This document shows positions 48,201-60,200 of a stretch of DNA of 64,000 nt, piece by piece. The translations under genes were made by a program, and so were the position numbers. A model generated the notes under the pieces. It saw only the letters and a program-made list of their open reading frames with translations, was not told where the DNA came from and did not search any database. Source of the stretch: Nilaparvata lugens. Its lineage: Eukaryota; Arthropoda; Insecta; Hemiptera; Delphacidae. The stretch lies in NCBI RefSeq assembly GCF_014356525.2, contig NC_052508.1, positions 48,897,858-48,961,857 of the forward strand. The letters are read 5' to 3'. Position 1 is the first letter of the stretch. Every line of letters starts with the position of its first letter.

Positions 48201-51200
48201 CAAACGAATAATATCTGTATTTGTGAATGAACTCATCTGGATGCAAATTATTGGCATTCAGATAAGTTATTATTATTCAGTATTTTTTTCCTAATTCATA
48301 ACGAATTTGGACAAAATTAATTGAGCAATTACGATAATTTATACCTTTTGACGATTGCTCATTGGCAATTTGTTATCTGAATAATATCTGTATTTGTGAA
48401 TGAACTCATCTGGATGCAAATTATTGGCATTCAGATAAGTTATAATTATTCAGTATTTTTTTCCTAATTCATAACGAATTTGGACAAAATTAATTGAGCA
48501 ATTACGATAATTTATACCTTTTGACGATTGCTCATTGGCAATGCCGATCCAGGATGATTCTTCAGAATATGGGCCTTCCTTTTAGAACTGCTTTTGTAGA
48601 TCTGAAACAGAAAGTGACAAATGTGATAACTTTGGGAAAAGAGCAACACTAATCTCAAAGTTAAGGAACTTTATATCAAAAACTAATGTTTTTGACAGTT
48701 AAATATTTTCTTTTCTTTAATAGTGAAGTTGGAATTGTGGTGATCATCTATCTACAGTGAAGTCCACGTTATAATAGTAGTATTTTATTGACATTGGTGT
48801 TGCTAGTCTTGTTTATTATACGACTGTCATTTTCTTGCTCCGCAATGTTGCCAATTTATTTTTTTTCAAAATGTAGAAACAGGAAATAATTAATTAACAA
48901 AATATTTAATCTCAATTATGAAAATTTATTATTTAATCATTGAGAAATATATTTTTCCTACAGTTACGTTGAAAAGTGGCCATTGCTGCACTGATTACAG
49001 AACGCAAAGAATCACTTTTCCGCTCTAGTGCGGGAAAAATTTTTCTGCACTCCAGATTTGCAACATGGCAACGCAAAATACTTAGTAGGTTATATGGAGC
49101 AACAGTGCAGCAAAATCAAAATTAAGTTGGTAACAGTGACTGGGCTGCTATAGTGAGCAGAGGTGCAACGAAGCACAACGCGCAAATTATTAGTATTAGA
49201 TATTATAACCAACGACAACGAGGACTTTAGGATTTTAGGATTAAGGTTTTTATCAATAATAAAATTACACAGAAAAACATTTGATGCATTTCAGGCAATT
49301 ATACCCATAAGTACCCACTTTTCATATTCAATGGTAACTGTAGGAAAAACTTAATGTGAAATACGTGCGCAAAGTTCCTCTGCTGCACAAAGAAACCATT
49401 CCGCCCTCGCCTACGGCTCGGGCGTAAACGTTTCTTTCGGTGCAGCAAACTGTCACTTTGCGCACTAGAATAACTATTCTCGACTAATAAAATATAATTG
49501 ATTATTTTAAACAACAATGAACATTTAGTATCAGATATACTGGTATCAGCTTCGTCTATAGAAGGCAATGGCAAAGCAGAGAATCGGCAACGCTGTTCTC
49601 CTATCTTTCTTCACTGCCATTATAACGTAACTTCGATACTAACGATAGTAACTTCTAATAATTTTATATTGACACTTGAAACTTACATTAATATATCGAA
49701 ACATGAAGTCTTCAAGAATAAGAGGGTCCTTAACATGAGGGTACTAGTTATTAAATTGATTCGAGAAACTATTGAGTAGCACTGCAAATATACATAATAA
49801 ACCTTTCAATATGAAGGGATAGGGATGGTTGGAGAAGTTGCGCAACTCACACCTAAAGACTGTTAGGATTCAAGTTGCGTAATTCTATTATTATTATATA
49901 GTGTGTACCACGTTATAATGGCAGTGGATAAAGATAGAAGAATAGCGATGCCGATTCTCTGCATTAATTAATTATATTTCTGCACTGCCAAAAACATAAT
50001 TGTCATCGTTCTGGACCTAGAAAAGGATAGTACCACCGGCTTTGTCGAATGATAGACAAGGATAGCAATACCAAAGTTGATCAAATACTGTCATTATAAT
50101 GTGAACCTCACTATAGTAAAGTGAGTTGAATGCTCAAAAGAGGGAATAGAGGGAAAAGTTTGGAGTACAATTTTTGACCCCGCAGCTTTGTTTAGGTTAA
50201 TAGATAGGTAAACATATCAAAAGGCTCCACCCCTGTGCTAAGGGGTGGGGGTGGTTTAAAGGTCTTCTTCTTCTTCTTGCCTTCAAGGATTATGCACATG
50301 CCTGTTCCGACTCACAATTTATATACGTTAATTGATAATCAATTTAATGAGAAATTTTTTTTGCCATCCGACATCCCTCTTTCCCTGTGACCTGTTCAAT
50401 AGGGTGGAATTCTTCCAGCGGACATTCTGTCAACGTGCTCCATCCAGAAACGACGATGCTGGTAAACCTTCTCTCCCAGACAGTAGACTTTGAGCTCTGA
50501 ACGAATATCATGAAGGTACCATTCAGGTAACTTCAAGGTATCATTGAAGGTATAATCTGCATGGAATTTTCATCAATCATTAAAAAGTCATAAGGCCAAA
50601 AAGAGCGAAAAATTGGAGGTAAACGTGTTTTTCAAATAACACACCTTTAGGCTCAGATTTCCCCAAAACTATAAGAGGTATGGGAAAAGTTATTAGGAAA
50701 TTTGTGAGCTTCAATTTTGTACCAAATAGTCGTGTTTGTAAGACGCATGGTTTCGGAAGCCCATGTATATGCGGAAGCCCAAAAACTGGTACCTTTAAAC
50801 CACCCTCATCCCCTTAGCACAAGGGGAGGGGTTGGGACTTTTGATACGCTACCTCCTTATTACCCTAAAACAGAGCTGCGGGGTCACAGCTGTATAACCG
50901 TTGGTTGAGTGAACTGACCTTGTCGCAGTACTGGCAGTAGTAGTCGCGTGTGGTCTTGAGGATGGGCAGATTGAGTTCGGGCACCGAGTCGGGCGTGATG
51001 TCCGGGTGGCGGTTGGCCAGGTGGTTCACCAGCATGCCTCGCCGCTTGAAGCCCAACTGGCACGCGTGGCACTTGAAGATGAAGCGCTCGTAGTCCGACG
51101 AACCCAGCTGCAATCCAACAATTCAAAACTTCAGCAATCGAATCGCAATTAATATTGAATTAGGCCCGGTTGCAAAGAACCGGTTAAATTTTAATCGTGA

Positions 51201-54200
51201 TTAATTTCACGAGAACCAATCAGAGAAGGCTTTTTCGAAAAAACTTATTTAAAAATACTTAGAAAAAAACTTATTTTTTCGAAAAAAGCCTTCTCTGATT
51301 GGCTCTCGTGAAATTATCACGATTAAAATTTAACCGGCTTTTGTGCAACCGGCACAAAGTATTTTAATAGGGCTACTTGAATTATTTAATTAATATAGAA
51401 ATAACTATAAGGTACATTCTTTCAATTTTTTTACATAAACTCTACTAGTTTTAGCATTCAATTAATTTTTAATAGATGAAAATTACTGAGATATTGCAAT
51501 TATTCAAATGCTAATGAATTCATTATTATTAAACGAAAATCCAAATTAAATGCTGTAATTCAACCCGAAAACTTTTGCTACTGCAAATATTGACAACAGG
51601 GTAAACTTATTAATTATTAATAATAATAATCAATTTTTAATAATTCATTAATTGAATAATTTCAAGATTTAACTCGGTACTTACAACAACTTATGGCCGG
51701 TTTCAAAAGCTTGGTCAAAACATTTGAACATGGTCAAAATGTATCAACTGGTCAAATAAGCCTAATATTGTTTCACCAGTAGTGGAAAGTGCGATGGTGA
51801 ATTGATGAAATTATCGAACTTCCATGCCATCGGCGGGATTCGAACCCACGAACCAGCAGACCGAAGTTTGTAACGCTCCTTACCACTAGACCAGCCCGGC
51901 CAGAAACTTCAGGCCGGCCAGCCGACACTATCATGTTAGCCAACTTCAGAAACAAGACCGTGATCAGATTCAACCAACCGAATTTTATAGAACAGTTAGC
52001 CTATATATTTGAGCAAACTATTACTCTTTGAAATGGTCAATTTGACGATGGCAAAGAAATATTTAACTGAGCTTGGTGAAACCGGTCATTAGAGAAAGAA
52101 CTTAGATTAGATTAGTGTGGGTAGGTACTGACAACAACTTTGGGTATGAACTTCTTGGGCAGCGGTGGGCGGGGCGACTTGGGCTGTTTGCTGAGGTCTC
52201 GCTCGGATGTGTGCATTCGCTTCATGTGTTCCTGCAGCTTGTCCTTACGCTTGAACTGCTTGCCACAGTTTGCGCACAGGAACTCGCGGTGGTCAGAGTG
52301 CCTAAAACAAAATTCAAATTCAATTTTCTTCCTCAAATTAATTTATTGCCTCAAAACAATATAACAAAAAATCATTTGTAATTACAAAAAATTTAATGTT
52401 GAATTTCTTCAAATAAATCGGTGTTAACTTATTGGTTTTTGTGCTGGAGACGAGTAACAAAACAGTTCAGACGTAAACAAACCATTAATACCAATTACTA
52501 AGTACTATTATTACTAAATAGAAAATTATTAATTAGAAGTATTGCACATGTGTAAAAATGTATTGTGAAACTTCTCCATGAAAGTAAAAACTTTTTTAAA
52601 GGAAATACTTCGCAACTTCGTTTTGTTATCTAACATTTATCAAGAAAAACGGGAAGAGAAACAGGGAGTGAGGGAGGGAACTTTAAATTTTACTGTCGTC
52701 CTGTTTATAAAGATATCGTGTTTCATAACAATTTTTTCCCCAGTGCGAATCACGGGTTACAAAATGAAGTAGAGATGACAATTCAATGAGTGTTGTTGAT
52801 AGAGAAGTATTGGATGGAAGGAACCATGACATAGCTGATCCGGGTTAGATCAACCCCGCATAAAATTTCCAAATTTTGCCTTTGGTTTTAGGAAATACGA
52901 AAGTGAAATAAAATTACCACTTGCATAAAATAATAAACGCATAATTTTCAATTTTCTATAAGGAATCTATAGAAATAATGAAATGTTATTCTTTCAAAAA
53001 ACATCGTACTACTATCAGAAGAAGCAATCTTTTATCATTCAATTTCCTTGACCATTGTTATATTAAAACATTCAAATAAATGAGGATTTCTAAGCAAAAA
53101 GAATTTTCTTGTACTAATATCCATTAAAAAAAAAAGATGGAACAGTTATTCAATTTTATATGTAGGACGGTATCCAATTAATCGTTCTTCATAGAATGTT
53201 TGTTGCAAAAATGATTTCATTTCAAAACACATTGTTCCGTGAAACAACATGATACATTTCAACCATTTTAATTTGAGTAATTTTTTGGTTCAATAATGGT
53301 CAATGGTTGTGATTTGATAGATAAATAATATAATGTTGAAGATTTTAAGCGCTGAGCACTACATTCCACAAATGAATAATATTTAAACTCTTACAGAATA
53401 ATTTTTATAGAATGAATCACAAGTTACTGAAATGTTTTTATGGAATTAACTAATTTTGTTTTGCATAGAAATATATACGGAGGACTAATGACATGAGTAG
53501 GCTAAAGGAATCAATAAGGTGAAACACAATTTCAATAAGTAAGAGTAGTTGGAAACGCAAGACAATGTGACTTAAAAAAATACATACTTGAGCTTATGCA
53601 TCCTCAGTTTGTCTTGCGTGTGAAATTGTTTTTGACAATATTCGCAAATGAACTTGCGATCGCAATGAAAAGATCGAATGTGCTTTCGTATCTGGCTATA
53701 TTCGTCAAATTCCTGTCGATAAACGAATAAAAAATATAAATAAACAGGACGATATTCCACAAAACAAGATTATTGAGAAATACATGAAATTAACTTACAT
53801 TTCATAATAGAGATATGTTTTAACAGTATAATATGTTAACTGCAATGTTGGATATTATAAATAATGTAATATAGGTATGTATATACTGTATTATAAAATA
53901 TTAGGTAATATAATTTAGGTGATATTAACTTAAAATATTAAGATATCTGTGGTTACAATAATCTGTAACTCTATATGATGTAACAAATAATAATAAAGCT
54001 AAATATAATCTAATCTCATTCAGATCTACGGAAATTATTACATATATGCCTATAAAGTATACATATAAAGTATATTATAAAAAAATATTATGATTCCAAA
54101 AATGAGAGAAAACAATATGACAATATGAAAGAATAGGTCTTGATGAGATCCATGGAAAACATAAAATAACCATTATACACCAACAAAAATGGTATAAGTT

Positions 54201-57200
54201 ACTTTGGAATAGGAGAAAGAAGAATTATTTCAAGAGAATACAGCAACAAAAGAGTATATAGAGTTTATAATGCGATAAATTATTGAAAATAGATTTTTTA
54301 CTATAAGAGTTTCCCAGGTCTGCAGCAACTCCTCCATGCGTAGAGAGAATCTTCCCTTGCATGAGAGTATTTATTGTCAGAAGAACAGAATGTATATAAT
54401 ATGCTCAAGTATTATTATTAAAGTTAGTTTAGACTCTAGATGATTATTATTTTTACACATTGTTTTTTGATAATAAAGTTTAGTATAATTATTATTAATC
54501 TAAGAAACGTCTCCTAGGTGAAGAAAATTAAGAAGGAAGCTTACAAGAACTAAAGCTTAAGTCTCTCAACCTTTGCAAGCATGCAATGGTAAAAATATTG
54601 GTGAATATAATGGTAAGAACAATCTAGTCGACACGATCAAATAAATGTGAAGCATGACGATTAGAAATCCACAATAAAATTGATCAATTGAGAATTACCT
54701 TTTTGCAATGAGGGCAAGTGAAGATACCATTATTGGCATGACCTTGAACATGCGCTTTCAGAGACAGCATGTGGTCGAATGTTTCCTTGCAAATTGGACA
54801 TTCAAATGATTTCAGTACTGAAACATGAAAATACAGTAATATAAAATTAGCAATCTAAATAGAATTATTCATTTTGTATCTAATAATGCATGATATTCAA
54901 CAATTCAATAACATTTTACAAAATCATGTATATTATTTGTATTTAACCATTTCAAAGAAGAGCAACATTTTCACCACTTTGCGCTACACGTGAGCAAAAT
55001 ATATGTAAAAGTTGCATATTAAAAATAGGTTACATAGGAAGTAATGGTGGGGATATGAAGTAATCAGTGGCCTACTAATTCATATAAAATACAAAAATAA
55101 GAAATTGAAAACATCAAGGTAAAATAAAAGCGATATTGTCAGTTCCACTAAATTAAATGATTTATTTGAGCTGAACTCAAGTTTCAATGCACTAAGGCAT
55201 AATCATAAGTGGTCTTCAAATAAATCATGTGGAACTGACAATATCGCTCTCATTTCACCTTAATATTGAGAAATTCTACAATATCTCTGTTCATAGTGTA
55301 AATTTAAAATTGAAAACATTTCAGCATCATCACACTTGCAAGGAAACTACCTCTGCGAGAGTCAAAAATGAAATGTTCAATGCAAAAATAACTAAGTAAG
55401 TAAACAGTAAAATACTTCAGAATCACCCGTAAATTATCTACAAAATACTCTATCACATATAATATGATTCTTGTTAGCATACTGTTAAGATTAAGGATCT
55501 GTCTAGTACTTTAATATCAATGATAAATTATTGTAAGCATTCACTGATAATGGAATATGATACAGTTATTCCCCCTATGCTACTTAAAATAAAATTCAAT
55601 AATTAGTTTAAAATAGTCATATTAACTTTTAAATGAACTACTGGAAACCAAAACAGATAAATGATTTAAATTACAAAATGAATTAATGAAACCAATGATA
55701 TTGTTCATGTTTTTAAACTTACTGGCATGAGATTTCAGATGTCCTGTCAGAGCCGAATTGTTCAGAAATCGTTTAAAGCAGACATTGCACTGCACTGCGG
55801 TGCTGACATGGGTGAGACTGTGTTGCTGCAAAAACGAAACTTGGATCATAACTTAATACAACTCAGAAATAACAATATTAAACAGAATAAAAGTTACATA
55901 CATTTTTATTGAACAGTGAAAATTGTGAATCGAATGCGTGTCAGACATCAGATAACCGAGATAGACTCATGTATTTATACTAAAATGTCAATTTTAGTTC
56001 TTTTGGCTGACTTCAATCATTGAATAATTCAATGCTTTTATTCATTATTTAATTTCTCAATTACTTGAAGTTCAATTAATTATCAAGTGATTAATAAGAT
56101 CATAACAGTTACAATTCATAACTATATTCTCAAAGTTTATAGATACTCGAAATTCTTCATTTTCATTTTTCATTAATATGACCATTCACAACTCCATAAG
56201 GATATCATGAAGGAAAACGCTCCACATGGTGAGAGAAATTTTTTACTGTTATTTTCTCAAATTTCAGACTGCTGTGTCGTTATAAAATTGTTCAAAGTTA
56301 TACATAGGCCTACTCAAGAGATGAATTCTGAGATTACATATTCTTAAAAGTAAAGTGAAAAGTAAAAAAATTAATTCATTCTTTTTCCAAAGCTCTTATT
56401 CATCAAAATTTGGGAGAAAATACAGTTTTGGGCTATGCATGTTGAATTCTCCCAATAATAGCCTATTATTGACTTTTTTCTTTAGGGCTACTTTTAATAT
56501 AAATCTTAGTACCCTTTTAGATTATTTTGTCACGACTTGAAGACTTCAAGACTTGAAAATGGCATAAGTAGCAGAAACATGTCGTGACAAAATAATTTGA
56601 AAGAGTACTTTCTGGTTGGGCATTATTTTCTTTCATTTATTTTATTTTCCATACAACAATAGGCCAGGCTATAAATAAAAAATATAAATCTTAGTACCCT
56701 TTTAAATTATTTTGTCACGACATGTTTCGGCTATTAATGCCATTTTAAAGTCTTCAAGTCGTGACAAAATAATTTAAAAGGGTACTAAGATTTATATTTT
56801 TTATTTATAGCCTAGCCTATTGTTGTATGGAAAATAAAATAAATGAAAGAAAATAATGCTCAACCAGAAAGTACTTTATTGTTTAGAATAATAAAATGTA
56901 ATTTATTGATAAAATTTGAAGAGATAAAAACTTTCCGCTTAGTTCTCAAGTTATGACTGAGTCTTAGGTCCGGTTGAACGAATGACTATCAAATTTAACT
57001 GTGATTAACAGCTGATTGAAAACGTCCTCAGCTTCTTTCATTAGCACTTACCCGTCACTTAATCATGGTCGAATTAAAGAGACAAACGTGCAACCGTGAG
57101 TTAGTAAACAAAAATCTAGTCATTGATTTGCATGTAAGTTTATTTTTTCATTCATTGTCTCCTTTGCGTTAAGAATCGTAACTCAAGTTGAAGATTTTTA

Positions 57201-60200
57201 TGTTTAATTACCTTGAGACAGTCAGCAGTGTCGAAGCTTCGAGTGCAGTACAGGCAGCCAAACTTATTTTCGTCGGGAAAGTTTTCCAAACCATTTTCCT
57301 CTTCCTCTTCCTCCTCCTCCTGCTTGGGTCGACCGTGAGTCGACACGTGATCGACCAATTCTCGCTTTGTTTGAAACAACTGCAAAGATTACGTTACGAG
57401 TTTCAGAACTACTTTTCATAAATATATCCACTTTATTCAAGAATATTTAATCCCCCAACTATTGTTGTGTTAAATTATTACTATGTTATGTGGAACTTTA
57501 AACTCATTCATCAAATTGAATTATAATTATAATAAGCTAATAATATCAATTTTAGTGAAAATAAATAGTAACCTAACTTAGGTTACTTTATACTTTACGA
57601 ATCTGAATTATTCTCTTTGATGTATTCAAACTCAATTATATTCTCCACTATTCAGTCAGGAAAATGTGGACGTAAAAATAATCGATATTGGAATTAATTA
57701 TTGCAAAACATATTCAACACCGATTCCGCTTATTGAAAATAACTAATCATTACTCAATTATCAAGTTAACAATCTTCAAGAGAATTACGTTTCCAGCATA
57801 ATTTGTAGATTATCGTCAAGCCATATGATTCTTCTATTCTTGATATTATAACCATAGATAAGTTATACTGCGTGTGCCTATTAGCTACAGCTCATTTTAA
57901 AGATGATGAAGGTTTTCGGTGTCAAAGTGGAAGTGAAACTATTATAATGCTACCCGTATTGGAGAGTTTAATATCCTAACATATTAAAACCACTAGTGAA
58001 TTTTAAGTTGAAACTCAGAGGTTGATAATGTGGTAACAAGCAAGACTAGATTCTCGTTAACTTGATGAATACGTGAATGAGACAATTTAAGCCTCTTTAT
58101 TCAATATTCTGATTATAAATAATGAGACAACTTCATTTAATTTTATAAGTGTTAACATAGAGAAAAGATAGTATAAGAAGATATCCCATGGTATAGGGAT
58201 TTTATGTTCCAAATTTCACTGTCATCTCAAGTCGATAGTCCTAGTAGTTCTTTTTCGTGGAGATATGTAACGCTAATATCCCTCATACTGTGCCATTCTT
58301 ACACTCTCACCCAGCCAAAATAGCAATAATAGACAGTAGTCGACAGTAATCGGTTTGAGTTAACAGAGAATCGGCTTGAAATTTGGAACATATACTACCT
58401 ATACTATGGGATATCTACTAATGCTATAGTTTCTCTATGATGTATCTAGTGATGGTTTCAGTCTTCCTGTCCAATATTCTATTTCTGTTAAGTAATCTTC
58501 TTTCTATTCTACTTGTTCATCTTTTTAAGCTTCGTGATTGATTGATGTAGCGAATGTTTTTTATGTAGGAAAACGAGTTAATCCGATATTCCGTCGTTTT
58601 TAGTGTTCCGACCGTATGGGTGGGATTATCGAGGTTCTACTTTGATACGAGGACGATCACAGAAGTTTAAAGCCTAATCATAGAAACAAAATGGCATAAG
58701 AAGATTAAGTTACAAATTTTTAACAGATTTTTTGTTAACTTTTTTGTTATTCTTTGTTTAGTTGATTACTGTCGACTAAACTGTTTATTATTACTGTTTT
58801 GTTGGAGTTGGAGTGTAAGAACGGCACAGTATGAGAGACTACCAGCGCCACATAGCTTCAAGAAAAACAACTACGTGGTCTATTGGCTTGAGTTAACAGT
58901 GAAATTAGAAAAATAAACGCACTGTACCATGATACCTTCTCATGCTATCTTTTCTCTAAGGCCTAATTGAGTGGTTACCTTGGTGCACTGCGGACACTGG
59001 ATGGAGCCATTCTCGACCATGAACTCGCCGTTGTGGTAGATGTGGGCGAAGTCTGAGGGCAGTCCACCCCCCACCACTTCTCCTGCACTATCCCCTCCCT
59101 CCAGGTTGTCGGCCGCGTGGGCAAGCGTGTGCAGGTTCAGCACTGACGCACTGCCGAATGTCAGGTTGCAGTGTTTGCACAACCATTGTCTGCAAGTATC
59201 ACAAAATCACCCATTACAATATTATATTATATCATGAGAATTATCCGTTGAATATTTACATACTCGTATGATATTACAATAATTCACGAACTAAATTGAA
59301 AGTTGGTCAATTTTCTAATGTCACAAGTTGTGGTAACTACAACTTTGAAGTTGTAAATACTACTCAAGTATAATATACATACTCGTATAATATTACAATG
59401 ACACCTCCAAAATAACTAACTTTCATGAGTCACATACATGTAAAACATGTATCCTTGGTAAACACCAACGAATGTCATATAAGAGTGCTTACCAACTTAT
59501 CAGAATTATAATAAAGATACATCCTAACTTTGACGAGTGAAAAATAATAAATATATCTTTCAAGTGTAATACTTTATTATTACAGATTTATGTGTCTGCT
59601 AACCTACTGACTGAATTGTTGTTGAATCTTAAAATAAAATCTGTTAGAAACGAGTTTTAAATTACAAGTTCTACATGAGTAATCAATGCATTATAAATTA
59701 AGTCAGTTACACACGCATATATTTTTAGACGTATTTTTATATTCTTATTATTCTACTTATATGGGACTTGTCAAACACATGATGTGATCATAATTATGTC
59801 AAGTTATATTCAATCTAATTGAATTTATAAGGACCGAAAAAAATCTTACGTCCAAAAATAAATGTGTGAGTAATTAAGCTTACTTCTTCAGAAATGTCAG
59901 ATTGCAAGGGTGGAAAGTTATATTGTTCAGGAGAAAAATACATTTCAATATTAACAGTGCTATCTACGCTAAACACCAACAATATAATATATTATATAAC
60001 AATATAATATATTATATTAATTTATATTATGAATGTAGAACATTCAATTGAAGAAATAACGCTATACGTTACTTATTGATGCAGTTTATATTCAGAAAAT
60101 TGATATTGAGTACAACTTACTGATCAATTTTCTTGTCGGTGTTCACTGAACTGTTGAAAATATTTCTCAAATCAACGCACTTGTCACTGTGCTGCTTCCT

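Larger units (their letters stand above)
48752..49640. mobile_element. TIR MITE family M, long copy with nested insertion
   Basis: The host element starts ctacagtgaagtccacgtta and ends near 49640 (ctgccattataacgtaactt). Its middle, continuous in the 61159 copy, is interrupted by a second TIR element (48952-49349) and a hairpin (49365-49465). Confidence 0.65.
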
